From Kurthia zopfii (GTDB lineage Bacteria; Bacillota; Bacilli; Bacillales_A; Planococcaceae), in assembly GCF_003143955.1 (NCBI RefSeq), contig NZ_QFVS01000002.1, positions 1-64,000 of the forward strand: a DNA stretch of 64,000 bases, given 5' to 3'. Position 1 is the first letter of the stretch, and each line of letters starts with the position of its first letter. Positions 55,263 through 64,000 of the stretch are shown one piece after another. A model generated the notes under the pieces. It was not told the DNA's origin. It was given only the letters and a program-made list of their open reading frames with translations, and made no database searches. Both the position numbers and the translations under genes were made by a program.

Positions 55263-56650
55263 TCATTCTCCTCTATTGTTGGAAAAGTTAATGTAATTAC
55301 TGTGCCTTTATTTAGTTCACTTTCAATATTTAAATGTCCTGCGTGTGCCTGTACTAGTTGATTGACAATTGATAGTCCTAAACCGCTTCCGCCGTCCACA
55401 CGACTTCGTGCTTTGTTCACGCGGTAGAAACGCTCTGTGACATGTGTTAAGTCTTCTTTTGGTATTCCGATTCCATGATCTTCTACTATTATATATGCCT
55501 TTTCATCTAATTGCTTACAATGAATATGAATCGCTGTATCTTTTTCTGAATAGCGAATCGCATTTTCCAATAGATTGATGAGAATTTGCTTCATCTTCAC
55601 TTCATTCGCATTGATGATCACTTCATCATCCAATGTCACTGCGAGGTCAATGGAAGCTTCCTCCGCGCGTTGTGTCATCATACCGACGACATCACGAATC
55701 GTTTCAGCTAATGGTAGTGGATACAATTGAATCGGCTCTTGCTGTTCCTTCGTACGAGAAAGTTGTAATAATTCATTCGTTAATTTTTCCATGCGACCTG
55801 CTTCACGAACAATTAACTGAATCTTATCTGCCTTCTCTTCTTCTTTGATCATATTTGATAAAATCGCCTCACCATAGCCTTTAATATAACTAATTGGTGT
55901 GCGTAATTCATGTGACACATTCTCTAAAAACTGTCGCTGCTGTTGATCTTCTTGTTCAATTGATTTCGCCATCTCATTGAAAGTAGCGCCGAGTTGACCA
56001 ATTTCATCTTTCGAATGGGTTTCTACGCGCGTACTATAATCCCCTTTTGCCATCTTCTGTGCCGCATTTTGTAGCTCTCTCAAAGGTTTCATAATAAAGC
56101 CGATCCCTTTGAAAATAATGAAGCCGATTATAATTAAGAAGACGATTGCGGAAATTAAGAGGAATATGACTTCTTTCGAAGCGAGTTCCGTTATTTTCTC
56201 CAATGGGAAGTAGAGATACAATATGCCTTCCAGCCTTTTTTCATCTACTAAAGGAATGACGACTGAAATGACTTGGCGATCAAAACGCTTTTCATAGCCT
56301 TGTTTTGAAATAATATTCCCTTTGATCAATTGTTGGCGTTCTTCAGGGCCGATTAATGTGTCGTAATCAATATCGAACGGCACACAGGCGCTAAGTTCTC
56401 GCGGATTTCGAACGGCAAATACATTGATATTTGAATATGAATTATATCGGTCGACATCAGCAACGAGCTTATCCGTCACCTTGCCACCTTCATACATATG
56501 CGCGAGTTTGCCGCCGATTTCTACCATCGAATTTTTAGAATCTTGAACATATAATCGTTCATATAAGTAATTCGTCATACTGTACATGAATAGCACTGTG
56601 ACAGCAATTGTTGCGAGTACGAACAACCAAATTTTCGTGGAAATCCTCAT
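55259..56650 (-). CDS. Sensor histidine kinase with HAMP domain
   Basis: A 463-residue membrane kinase. TM1 (about 9-29) and TM2 (about 160-182) flank an extracellular sensor of about 130 residues containing one Cys (SACVPFDIDYD). A HAMP linker follows (MKPLRELQNAAQKMAKGDYSTRV), then HisKA with FLENVSHELRTPISYIKGY, and the ATPase boxes LINLLENAIRYSE, VEDHGIGIP and DGGSGLGLSIV. It overlaps its regulator and the FixH-like gene by 4 bp each. The signal is unknown; the flanking lipoproteins suggest an envelope or redox cue. Confidence 0.93.
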   Translation of the reverse strand: MRISTKIWLFVLATIAVTVLFMYSMTNYLYERLYVQDSKNSMVEIGGKLAHMYEGGKVTDKLVADVDRYNSYSNINVFAVRNPRELSACVPFDIDYDTLIGPEERQQLIKGNIISKQGYEKRFDRQVISVVIPLVDEKRLEGILYLYFPLEKITELASKEVIFLLISAIVFLIIIGFIIFKGIGFIMKPLRELQNAAQKMAKGDYSTRVETHSKDEIGQLGATFNEMAKSIEQEDQQQRQFLENVSHELRTPISYIKGYGEAILSNMIKEEEKADKIQLIVREAGRMEKLTNELLQLSRTKEQQEPIQLYPLPLAETIRDVVGMMTQRAEEASIDLAVTLDDEVIINANEVKMKQILINLLENAIRYSEKDTAIHIHCKQLDEKAYIIVEDHGIGIPKEDLTHVTERFYRVNKARSRVDGGSGLGLSIVNQLVQAHAGHLNIESELNKGTVITLTFPTIEENE

Positions 56651-57327
56651 TTGAGATCCTCAAATCTGTAGCCAATCCCCCAAACAGTTTGAATGATTTT
56701 GCTAAAGTCCTTCCCTAATTTCAAACGTAGGGTTTTTATATGTGTATCGACAGTTCGAGTACCTCCAGCGTAATCAAGTGACCATATCTTCTCCAATAGT
56801 TGTTCACGTGTATAAACGATATTCGGTTGCTTCATAAATAAATGCAATAGATCGAATTCCTTCAATGTAAGCGGGATTTCTTTATTCGAAACTGTGACAC
56901 GACGTGCGATTTCATCAAGTGTTACTTCACCACGAATGATTAGTTGTTGCACTGGTACATTTTTAGAAGGATTGTACCGTCGTAATACCGCTTGAATTCG
57001 TGCGATTAATTCCGTCGAGCTAAATGGTTTCACGATATAATCATCGCCACCGAGTGTCAGTCCTCGTACTTTATCCTCATTGGCATCTTTTGCTGTGAGG
57101 AAGATAATTGGTAAGTCGGATGCGCGGCGAATATTCTCGCATACTGTAAAGCCATCCTCGCCCGGCATCATGACATCTAATAGGACGAGGTCGATTGGGT
57201 GTTGCTGCAAAGTACGATAAGCATCTCGCCCATTCGCTGCTTCGAAAATCTTATAATTCTCTTGTTGCAACATGAGAGCGATTAAATCTCTCATTTGTTG
57301 TTCATCATCAACGATTAAAATATTCAT
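56647..57327 (-). CDS. OmpR-family response regulator
   Basis: A 226-residue PhoB/OmpR-type regulator. Its receiver has VDDEQQ, the phospho-Asp in LVLLDVMMPGEDGF, Thr in FLTAKD and Lys in DDYIVKPFSS. The winged helix ends GGTRTVDTHIKTLRLKLG and VWGIGYRFE. It sits between the propeller lipoprotein and the kinase, overlapping each by ATGA, so all four products should be made in linked amounts. Confidence 0.93.
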   Translation of the reverse strand: MNILIVDDEQQMRDLIALMLQQENYKIFEAANGRDAYRTLQQHPIDLVLLDVMMPGEDGFTVCENIRRASDLPIIFLTAKDANEDKVRGLTLGGDDYIVKPFSSTELIARIQAVLRRYNPSKNVPVQQLIIRGEVTLDEIARRVTVSNKEIPLTLKEFDLLHLFMKQPNIVYTREQLLEKIWSLDYAGGTRTVDTHIKTLRLKLGKDFSKIIQTVWGIGYRFEDLK

Positions 57328-58274
57328 CTTTCTCTCTCCCTTACTAACAATTGAAATGGGCCTTTGCCTACTTTTGTTTTTTTGACGATTTTTCTATTTT
57401 CAATCCAATAAAGTGTTCGGTCATCATAGCCACCTACAATAATTTTGCCATCAAATGCTGTGATCGCAAATGGATTTGATCCGACTTCTTTTTGCCATTT
57501 TACTTTATTATTTTGAATTTCATATAAAGTACTTTCGCCATGGCTTAATACAAATTCACTTTGATGCAATTTCGCAAAGGCAATCGGCATGATTGGTAAG
57601 TCCAACTTTCCAATTGTTTCACTAGTTTTTGGATCGATTCTTAAAACAGTGGAATTTGGTTTTTCACCGTCACCATGACCACCTAGCCATAATTCTTCAT
57701 TGATGAAATCCATTCCATGCGATGATTTCGGGATGGGTACTTTTTTCTCTAGCTTCAATGTTTTTTCATTGAATACTGACATGAATTTGTCTTTGAAATT
57801 CACGACAAATAGCTGGTTGTCATGCGTCAACATTGCATATGGATACAATCCTGCTTTAGCTTTGCCATTTACTTCGCCATCACTTGTATACGCAGTGACT
57901 TCGTTAAATTCACCATTTGCGATGAAAAATTGTTTCGAATCTTTCGCGTAGTAAGCGAATGTCGCACCTTTTTCCACATCGATTTTCTTCTCTACTTTAC
58001 CCGTAGCCAAATTAACTAAATCCGCGTGTTTCAATTGGTTGCCATACAGTAGCATTTTTTCATCGCCTACTAATGTTGCGCCCGTGTAGGCTTCATCCAA
58101 TTCCCATGTCGCGATTTTCTCTCCATTTGAACGGAAGAAATCAATGGATGGTTGCAATGTATTTACTGATGCGATAAAGTTCTCATCATCGTCGATTTTT
58201 TCATAAGTTGTTTGTCCGCATGCAGTGAGTACTGTCATAACGAGAACAATCAACGTAAGGAATATTTTCTTCAT
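57324..58274 (-). CDS. Beta-propeller (YncE-like) lipoprotein
   Basis: A 316-residue lipoprotein: signal peptide MKKIFLTLIVLVMTVLTAC with the lipobox Cys at 19, then repeated blade-like segments (for example NLATGKVEKKID, NEKTLKLEKKVPIP, RIDPKTSETIGKLDLP) consistent with a 6-7-bladed propeller exposed on the outer membrane face. It may bind a ligand or partner for the kinase two genes downstream. ATG at 58274 follows GGAGG by five bases. First gene of the cassette. No close characterised family is recognised. Confidence 0.82.
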   Translation of the reverse strand: MKKIFLTLIVLVMTVLTACGQTTYEKIDDDENFIASVNTLQPSIDFFRSNGEKIATWELDEAYTGATLVGDEKMLLYGNQLKHADLVNLATGKVEKKIDVEKGATFAYYAKDSKQFFIANGEFNEVTAYTSDGEVNGKAKAGLYPYAMLTHDNQLFVVNFKDKFMSVFNEKTLKLEKKVPIPKSSHGMDFINEELWLGGHGDGEKPNSTVLRIDPKTSETIGKLDLPIMPIAFAKLHQSEFVLSHGESTLYEIQNNKVKWQKEVGSNPFAITAFDGKIIVGGYDDRTLYWIENRKIVKKTKVGKGPFQLLVRERER

Positions 58275-58395
58275 AACAGCCTCCATTTCTTCATTCTATT
58301 ATACGTTCATTTTAATGTGCAATTGTGAAAAAAATATGAAGTTGCGGAAAGCTATAGTTATTTCTAGGATCAAGGAATAAAGGATAAGGGCAAGG

Positions 58396-58428
58396 AAAAA
58401 AGCTGAAATCAAATGATTTCAGCTTTTT
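58396..58428 (-). terminator. Terminator downstream of hemY and its repeat array
   Basis: A nearly continuous 15-bp stem (58397-58411 with 58414-58428) with As and Ts at both ends, so bidirectional. On the minus strand it is the first terminator after hemY, about 750 bp from the stop, with the repeat array between. Confidence 0.75.
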
Positions 58429-58471
58429 GTGTGGGTTATTTGCGAGAAGGGCTTTCTGCTCGGGTTAGTTT

Positions 58472-59175
58472 TGTCTAGCTCCAAACGCTATATGCTTTCA
58501 GCTCTTCAAATTCTCCGGGGAAAGTGGTGGAGCTTTTACTTTTCCTTCGAATTTTCCAGATCTTCCGCATATGTTCGAGCGTTTTCCGCTTTTCGTTCTT
58601 TGTCTAGCTCCAAACGCTATATGCTTTCAGCTCTTCAAATTCTCCGGGGAAAGTGGTGGAGCTTTTACTTTTCCTTCGAATTCTCCAGATCTTCCGCATA
58701 TGTTCGAGCGTTTTCCGCTTTTCGTTCTTTGTCTAGCTCCAAACGCTATATGCTTTCAGCTCTTCAAATTCTCCGGGAAAAGTGGTGGTGCGCTTACTTT
58801 TCCTTCGAATTTTCCAGATCTTCCGCATATGTTCGAGCGTTTTCCGCTTTTCGTTCTTTGTCTAGTTACAAACGCTATATACTATGGGATACTTCAGGTT
58901 TTCGGACGAAAGTGATGGAGCTTTTACTTTCGTTTCAAACCTTGCAGTACCCTCGTATATGAACGAGCGTTTTTCACTTTTCGCGCTTACTTTCGTTTCG
59001 TTTTCTGCAGTGCTCTCGAGATAAACGAGCCACCTCCACTTTTCTTTCTCTGTCTAGCAAATTCACGCTATATGCTATGGGATACTTCAGGTTTTCGGGA
59101 GAAAGTGGTGGTGCGTTTACTTTCTCTTCAAACCTTGCAGTACCCTCGCATATGGGCGAGCGTGATTTGCTTTTC
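58472..59175. repeat. Tandem array of TGTCTAG palindromic repeats after hemY
   Basis: Units begin with TGTCTAG at 58472, 58601, 58730, 58859 and 59051. The first three are almost identical with an exact 129-bp period. The fourth (192 bp) is a mosaic of two unit types, and the fifth matches the outer element at 39315. Within a unit the arms pair imperfectly (AAACGCTATATGC near the start, GCATATG..GAGCGTTT near the end) around the core GTGGTGGAGCTTTTACTTTTCC. Because 129 is divisible by 3, spurious frames stay open across it. The rest of 58275-59176 holds only the terminator and the propeller-gene upstream region. Confidence 0.88.
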
Positions 59176-59176
59176 A

Positions 59177-60574
59177 TTATTCCATTTCTTTCAGTAGTTC
59201 TTCTGCACTGATTTGTGCTTGTGCGATGCATTTGGGTAAGCTAATGCCGTCATATGAATTTCCGGCTAGTCGAATCGTCGGATAGTGTTCATGAAGTTTT
59301 CGTTTTACATTTTCTACACTTTTCGTATGTCCAACAATGTATTGTGGCATCGATTTTTTATGGCGCGAAATGATGACCTTTTCAGGCATTCCTTTCAAGC
59401 CGATTAATTTATGCAAATCTTGTAAGACTACTTTTTCAATATCTCGATCCGATAATTCAACGATTGCTTCATCACCTGTTCGACCGATATATACTTTAAT
59501 TAATTCTTTATCTTTTGGCGTAATATGTTCCCATTTACGGCTCATAAAAGTAGCTGAAGTAATCGATACATCACTATTTCTTGAGATGTAGAAATCCGTT
59601 CCTTTAAAATCAGGTGAAATTTGATTTACATCAAAAATCATCGAAATCGTCGCAACCGTGTTTAGTGGCATCGATTGAAGATCTTCGAAAATCTCTTTTT
59701 CAAGGAAGAATGTTTCCGCAATTTTATGCGAAGCAGCGATCATTACACCATCTACTTTTATGGAAGATTGATTATTGAGTGACAGCATGAGTTGGTCGTC
59801 CATCTTTTTAATAGAAGAAACTCTCACACCATTTTTAAGCTTAATATCTGATAATTGCTGAATAAGTGCATCTACTAAAGTACTCAAACCCCCTAAGAAA
59901 GAGAAGCTTTGTAAATAGTTATTCACAAAATCAGGTGCCCGGGTATAGGCTCTTACGCTTGACATCAAACCTTTAGAATTCGTTTTGTATTCAGGCAAAA
60001 ATGGTAACACTGCTTCTAAACTAAGTTGATCAATGTCGCCATTATAAATCCCTGAAAGTAGTGGTTCTGCTATATTTTCTACAACTTCTCCACCTAATCT
60101 TTTACGCATCCAAATCCCTAAAGACTGATCGCCTTCAAGTTTCCCTTGCGGAAGTAAGAAATCGAGTGTAGCTCGTGCTTTACCGCTCCATGACACCAAG
60201 TCCGATGTCATAAAGGGTGTAATCTCTGTTGGAATACCGAATTGTACACCTTTTGGTACCGCATATAAATCTTCATTCACCGCAACATACTTACGATCGT
60301 CACGACTTTTTACAAGTTGTTCCGCTAATCCGAGTTCACTTGCTAATTGTGCAATTGTTCCCTTATGGTCCGTAAATGAATCCGGGCCTTTTTCAATTTG
60401 GTAACCATTTTCATTAACGGTTTGAATATATCCTCCAAATCGATGAGAAGCTTCTATGATGACAATTTCTATTTGCAGCCCTTGTCGTTCCACTTGTTGT
60501 TGAAGATGATATGCAGCTGCCAGTCCAGTTATTCCACCGCCGATGATTGCAACCCTACGCTTATTATCTGTCAC
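59177..60574 (-). CDS. hemY: Coproporphyrinogen III oxidase (HemY/CgoX)
   Basis: A 465-residue FAD enzyme. In Gram-positive bacteria HemY oxidises coproporphyrinogen III to coproporphyrin III in the coproporphyrin-dependent haem pathway. The N-terminal FAD motif is VAIIGGGITGLAAAYHL, followed by SHRFGGYIQT, KGPDSFTD and the C-terminal FAD contact RLAGNSYDGISLPKCIAQA. It is 19 bp downstream of hemH. A large palindromic repeat array starts within a few bases of its stop codon. Confidence 0.95.
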   Translation of the reverse strand: MTDNKRRVAIIGGGITGLAAAYHLQQQVERQGLQIEIVIIEASHRFGGYIQTVNENGYQIEKGPDSFTDHKGTIAQLASELGLAEQLVKSRDDRKYVAVNEDLYAVPKGVQFGIPTEITPFMTSDLVSWSGKARATLDFLLPQGKLEGDQSLGIWMRKRLGGEVVENIAEPLLSGIYNGDIDQLSLEAVLPFLPEYKTNSKGLMSSVRAYTRAPDFVNNYLQSFSFLGGLSTLVDALIQQLSDIKLKNGVRVSSIKKMDDQLMLSLNNQSSIKVDGVMIAASHKIAETFFLEKEIFEDLQSMPLNTVATISMIFDVNQISPDFKGTDFYISRNSDVSITSATFMSRKWEHITPKDKELIKVYIGRTGDEAIVELSDRDIEKVVLQDLHKLIGLKGMPEKVIISRHKKSMPQYIVGHTKSVENVKRKLHEHYPTIRLAGNSYDGISLPKCIAQAQISAEELLKEME

Positions 60575-60593
60575 TTAAAATCATCACTTTCTC

Positions 60594-61529
60594 TTAAACT
60601 TTTGCTAAAGTCTTTGTTACCACGTCTGCAAGCGCATCAATGAATAATGGATTTGCATTTGGCATTTTCGGTCTACGATAGTTCACTTGTAACTCATCGC
60701 AAACTGTTTTACATTCGAAATCATTATCATACAGAACTTCTAAATGTTCTGCAACGAAACCAACTGGTGTATATACGAATGAACGGTAACCTTTTTCATT
60801 GTATAGATCTCTCGTAAGATCTTGAACATCTGGTGCTAACCAAGGATCCTTCGTTTGACCAGCTGATTGCCAACCAAATTCGACATTTTTAACACCCGTA
60901 CGTTGTTGTAAAATATCCTTCGTTTCGAAAAGTTGATCGCGGTATGGGTCGCCCATTGCGATAATTTTCTCTGGAAGTGAGTGTGCGCAAACGATTAGAC
61001 ATGCTGTTTCGCGTTCTTCTTCCGTCATATCAGCAAATGCTTCGTTAATTTTCTCTGTCCAGTATTGTAAGAATTTCTCCTCTTTATACCAGCTGTCGAT
61101 CGTATGAATTGTTAAGTTGCTTTGTAATTCTTTTGCTTTTTCAATCGCACGAGAATGATATGCCTTCGTAGAGAATGATGAGAAATGAGGTGCTAAGACG
61201 ATTGAAACTGCTTCTTCAATACCGTCATTCACCATTGCTTCTACAGCATCTTCAATGAAAGGCGCGATATGTTTTAAACCGATATATAATTTATATTCCA
61301 CTTCATCTTGAATCTCATTTAATCGTGCTTCAAGCGCTTCACCTTGCTCAACAGTTGTTTTTGCAAGTGGTGAAATACCACCGATTGCTTGGTAGCGACT
61401 GCGTAAATCTTCAATTTGTTCATCTGAAGGACGATGCCCGCGACGAATATGTGTGTAATAAGGAATTAAGTCTTCTTCTTTTTGTGGTGTACCATAAGCC
61501 ATCACAAGTAAGCCAATTTGTTTTTTCAT
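60594..61529 (-). CDS. hemH: Coproporphyrin ferrochelatase
   Basis: HemH/CpfC (EC 4.99.1.9) inserts Fe(II) into coproporphyrin III. The 311-residue protein has the N-terminal [30 protein letters not shown], the catalytic His in [10 protein letters not shown] and the [15 protein letters not shown] motif (metal Glu). The start is ATG at 61529, eight bases after GAGG; a start codon 3 codons upstream is less well spaced. Middle gene of hemEHY. Confidence 0.95.
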   Translation of the reverse strand: MKKQIGLLVMAYGTPQKEEDLIPYYTHIRRGHRPSDEQIEDLRSRYQAIGGISPLAKTTVEQGEALEARLNEIQDEVEYKLYIGLKHIAPFIEDAVEAMVNDGIEEAVSIVLAPHFSSFSTKAYHSRAIEKAKELQSNLTIHTIDSWYKEEKFLQYWTEKINEAFADMTEEERETACLIVCAHSLPEKIIAMGDPYRDQLFETKDILQQRTGVKNVEFGWQSAGQTKDPWLAPDVQDLTRDLYNEKGYRSFVYTPVGFVAEHLEVLYDNDFECKTVCDELQVNYRRPKMPNANPLFIDALADVVTKTLAKV

Positions 61530-61550
61530 GATTATCACCTCTGCGTAATT

Positions 61551-62600
61551 TTAAAAACGATTGCTAATTTTAGATGCACTGTATTCATGTACGAAAGCTG
61601 TTAGACGTTTTAATACATCTGGATCAACTGACGGGAATACACCATGACCTAAGTTGAAAATATGACCTGGAATTTCTAATCCTTGATCGATAATATCTTT
61701 TGCTCGTGCTTCAATTACTGACCAATCTGCTAATAAAAGCGTTGGGTCTAAGTTACCTTGAACTGGTTTTGTTACACCCATTTGACGCGCTTGCTTAATT
61801 GGTAATCGCCAATCCAAGCCAACAACATCTACAGGTAACTCATGCCAATCCATTACTAAATGAGATGCGCCTACACCGAAAATAATTGACGGTACATTTT
61901 CATCTTTTAATTCTGTAAAAATACGTGTCATCACTGGTTTAATGAAAATTTGATAATCTTCGTGGCTTAATGCGCCAACCCAAGAGTCAAAAATTTGGTA
62001 AGCCTTCGCACCAGCTTTAATTTGTGCTTTTAAATCAACGACGATCATATCCGCTAATTTATCCATCAATTTAAACCATGCTTGTGGCTCTGATACCATA
62101 AACGACTTCGTTTTCGCATAATTTTTTGAAGGTCCACCTTCAATTATGTAACTCGCTAATGTGAATGGCGCTCCTGCAAAACCAATTAGAGGTACATCCA
62201 ATTGCTCTTCCGTTAATAATTTAATCGTATCTAACACGAAAGGCACATGTTCTTCTGGATTGAAAATTCGCAGCTTGTCTACGTCTGCCGCAGAACGAAT
62301 TGGATTTGAAATAACTGGCCCAATACCCGCTTCAATTTTCACATCAATGCCCATTCCTGGTAGTGGTGTTACGATGTCTTTATACAAAATCGCTGCATCT
62401 ACACCGTAGTTTTGTACTGGTAAATGTGTTACATACGCACATAATTCCGGTTGATGTGTAATTTCCTCTAATGAATATTTCTCTTTGATTTTACGGTATT
62501 CAGGTTGCGAACGTCCCGCTTGGCGCATATACCACACTGGTGTATGATCAACTGCCTCACCCTTCGCTGCTCTTAAAAGTGTATCGTTAAAATTTTTCAA
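61551..62600 (-). CDS. hemE: Uroporphyrinogen decarboxylase
   Basis: HemE (EC 4.1.1.37) converts uroporphyrinogen III to coproporphyrinogen III. The 349-residue barrel has the diagnostic [33 protein letters not shown], and the GNLDPTLLL and [13 protein letters not shown] segments. First gene of hemEHY, divergent from hmoB. Confidence 0.97.
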   Translation of the reverse strand: MKNFNDTLLRAAKGEAVDHTPVWYMRQAGRSQPEYRKIKEKYSLEEITHQPELCAYVTHLPVQNYGVDAAILYKDIVTPLPGMGIDVKIEAGIGPVISNPIRSAADVDKLRIFNPEEHVPFVLDTIKLLTEEQLDVPLIGFAGAPFTLASYIIEGGPSKNYAKTKSFMVSEPQAWFKLMDKLADMIVVDLKAQIKAGAKAYQIFDSWVGALSHEDYQIFIKPVMTRIFTELKDENVPSIIFGVGASHLVMDWHELPVDVVGLDWRLPIKQARQMGVTKPVQGNLDPTLLLADWSVIEARAKDIIDQGLEIPGHIFNLGHGVFPSVDPDVLKRLTAFVHEYSASKISNRF

Positions 62601-62907
62601 TTAACTTACCTACCCTTCCTTCAATACGTCACAGTAATTTTACTCATTCACATATAGAATCTGTTCTACTATATGTCTGCATTGCTATCCATTTCACTAT
62701 AGACTTTTCCATTGTTATTGTATAGTTTACAGACATTTTTCAATAAATATTTCGTCAATTCGTGTCATTTTTTTGACAACATCTTCCGAACTCTCACTTC
62801 TACGATTCAAAAAGCTTGACCTTCTTGAAAAGTATTTATGATTCGTGCAACTTTTTAGGGGAAAGTTTATACTATTAGTAATAAATAATTGTTAGGAGGC
62901 TTTTCAA
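62601..62907. other. Divergent hemE-hmoB control region
   Basis: 307 bp between hemE (minus) and hmoB (plus), AT-rich. A short inverted repeat, TGTCA-TTTTTT-TGACA (62763-62778), lies in the middle. TATACT at about 62868 could be a -10 for hmoB, but no good -35 is seen, and hemE promoter hexamers are equally unclear. No gene is apparent. Confidence 0.5.
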
Positions 62908-63444
62908 ATGTATGTTTATTTAGCTACGGGGACTTCCGATTTCATGGAATTACTTCAAAAGAAATATAAAAAAGAAAATATGACGGTACTTTACGGAGGC
63001 CAACAATCTCTGCTCATGCATGTTACAGAGGGTAAAACTAAATTTGCGACGCCACAATCTTTTGAAGTGGTCGATGCTGTAGGCGAATTCCAAGAGAGTG
63101 GATACTACACGATTACTTTTATCGATATTTTCGATGATAGTCACGAGTCATTTTTAGGTCGCATCAAAAGTAAGGATCTTGCTTTTACACATGAGCCTGG
63201 TTTCATCGCTTACAAATTACTTCGCCCATTAAAATCTACCGTATGTGCCATCATTCAGCAATGGACTGGTGCGAATTCTTACCAAGCGTGGAAAAACTCA
63301 TCTGCGTATTTAGCCGATTTTGATTTCATGGACGAAAACAATACAACTATTCGTAAACCTGCGACTTTAGCAGTTGAACCATATACGAAGGAATACGCGA
63401 CTGCTCCTGTTGAAGTGGATGAGGAAGATGACGACCGTATTTAA
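62908..63444 (+). CDS. hmoB: Haem-degrading monooxygenase HmoB-like (ABM domain)
   Basis: A 178-residue protein. Its second half holds an antibiotic-biosynthesis-monooxygenase-type ferredoxin fold (GFIAYKLLRPLKSTVCAIIQQW, then ANSYQAWKNSSAYLADF), as in B. subtilis HmoB (YhgC), which degrades haem and releases iron. HmoB likewise has an extra N-terminal domain and lies divergently beside hemE. The acidic tail (EVDEEDDDRI) is probably disordered. The RBS AGGAGG is eight bases before ATG. Enzyme activity is inferred from family and context. Confidence 0.85.
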   Translation: MYVYLATGTSDFMELLQKKYKKENMTVLYGGQQSLLMHVTEGKTKFATPQSFEVVDAVGEFQESGYYTITFIDIFDDSHESFLGRIKSKDLAFTHEPGFIAYKLLRPLKSTVCAIIQQWTGANSYQAWKNSSAYLADFDFMDENNTTIRKPATLAVEPYTKEYATAPVEVDEEDDDRI

Positions 63445-63462
63445 GAAAAGGGGATATAACAC

Positions 63463-64000
63463 ATGGGGATTCAAGAAATTTGGGAGAAATTAGAGAGTCG
63501 ATTTTCAGAAATGCAATCGATTAGACGTTATTTGCATATGCATCCAGAAGTTTCATATAAAGAATTTGAAACGGCTAAATACATTGCTGATTTTTATGAA
63601 GAAATCGGTATGCCCTACGAGAAAAACGTCGGTGGTAATGGCGTTGTCGCAACATTGACATGCGGCTTACCGGGCAAAACTGTCGCACTACGAGCCGATT
63701 TTGATGCCCTGCCAATCCAAGAAGAAACAGGTGTTAGCTACCAATCAACCGTACCCAATGTAAGCCACGCTTGTGGTCATGATGGTCATACAGCGATCTT
63801 ATTAACGATTGCGAAAACACTTTTTGAACATCGCGAGCAGTTACACGGGACATTTGTATTCCTGCATCAACATGCCGAAGAAGTAACGCCCGGTGGTGCA
63901 ATTGAAATGGTTGAAGCGGGTTGCCTAGATGGTGTCGATGCAGTATTCGGTACACATCTTTGGTCACCATATGAAAGTGGCTCAATCCATACATGCCCTG
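63463..64000 (+). CDS. M20-family amidohydrolase, N-terminal part
   Basis: ATG at 63463 follows AAAAGGGGA and the frame is open to the window end, giving 179 residues of a metallo-amidohydrolase of the M20D (N-acyl-amino-acid amidohydrolase, YhaA/AmhX-like) type. Visible motifs are RRYLHMHPEVSYKEFETAKY, VALRADFDALPIQE, the metal site SHACGHDGHTAILL and the catalytic acid pair in HQHAEEVTPGGA. It probably releases an amino acid from an N-acyl or auxin-like conjugate. It is 18 bp after hmoB and likely co-transcribed. The 3' end lies outside the window. Confidence 0.9.
   Translation, partial: MGIQEIWEKLESRFSEMQSIRRYLHMHPEVSYKEFETAKYIADFYEEIGMPYEKNVGGNGVVATLTCGLPGKTVALRADFDALPIQEETGVSYQSTVPNVSHACGHDGHTAILLTIAKTLFEHREQLHGTFVFLHQHAEEVTPGGAIEMVEAGCLDGVDAVFGTHLWSPYESGSIHTCP

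Noticed and set aside
58429-58962. 177-codon plus-strand frame with a 43-residue tandem repeat
   Set aside because: It is the 129-bp palindromic repeat read in one frame; 129 is divisible by 3, so the frame stays open. There is no RBS or initiation context, and another frame (58571-58915) is open for the same reason.

Overview
The window is a low-GC Gram-positive (Bacillales) chromosome segment. Gene content and order match the Bacillus subtilis groups cggR-gapA-pgk-tpiA-gpmI-eno, yvcI-rapZ-yvcK-whiA-crh, hisZGDBHAFI, hprK-lgt-ppaX-yvoF, and hmoB-hemEHY-yhgD-yhgE-yhfH-lplJ. The operators are of firmicute type (CggR, CtsR), surface anchoring is by LPXTG, and terminators are strong U-tract hairpins. 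The AT-richness and the mixed gene order suggest the Planococcaceae (Kurthia, Rummeliibacillus or Lysinibacillus relatives). That placement is an inference; no rRNA is present.

Layout. 1-1460: the right part of an IS605-type element (tnpB 3' end, right-end hairpins) inserted in an XRE-type membrane regulator that has lost its 5' end. 1474-8697 (minus): the lower-glycolysis operon from cggR to eno, with a CggR operator and promoter. 8758-11878: a small glutaredoxin, a 14-TM drug exporter and a divergent long TetR regulator. 11932-12795: tRNA-Arg(CCG) and clpP with a CtsR box. 12865-21163: an accessory block between clpP and crh, holding a palindromic repeat, an orphan 105-aa gene and a 2306-aa LPXTG adhesin. 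21164-27565 (minus): crh, whiA, yvcK, rapZ, Nudix, trxB and a TPR protein. 27664-34151: a complete hisZGDBHAFI(E) operon. 34239-37231: yvoF, ppaX, lgt, hprK. 37358-40222: cytochrome c551-like lipoprotein, EAL-HDOD protein, DedA. 40340-45596: S9 peptidase, amino-acid permease, small membrane protein, acyl-CoA ligase. 45670-51075: a Bce-type peptide-sensing and resistance module next to lplA. 51218-54735: yhfH, yhgE/Pip, TetR. 54837-58274: a four-gene cassette (lipoprotein, response regulator, kinase, lipoprotein) joined by ATGA overlaps. 59177-64000: hemEHY, hmoB and a partial M20 amidohydrolase.

Most interesting points. (1) The adhesin carries 12 Cna-B-like repeats that each have a cysteine pair, while the Lys and Glu positions normally used for the internal isopeptide bond are replaced, so disulfides may have replaced isopeptide cross-links. 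(2) A family of roughly 125-bp imperfect palindromes headed by TGTCTAG forms a tandem 129-bp array after hemY and a nested copy after dedA. In both places it lies between stop codon and terminator, that is, in the 3' UTR, and in dedA it supplies the last codons. (3) The IS605 right end abuts the truncated regulator, so the flank predicts the TnpB guide sequence. (4) The lipoprotein and two-component cassette at 54.8-58.3 kb looks like a coherent, poorly described sensing unit.
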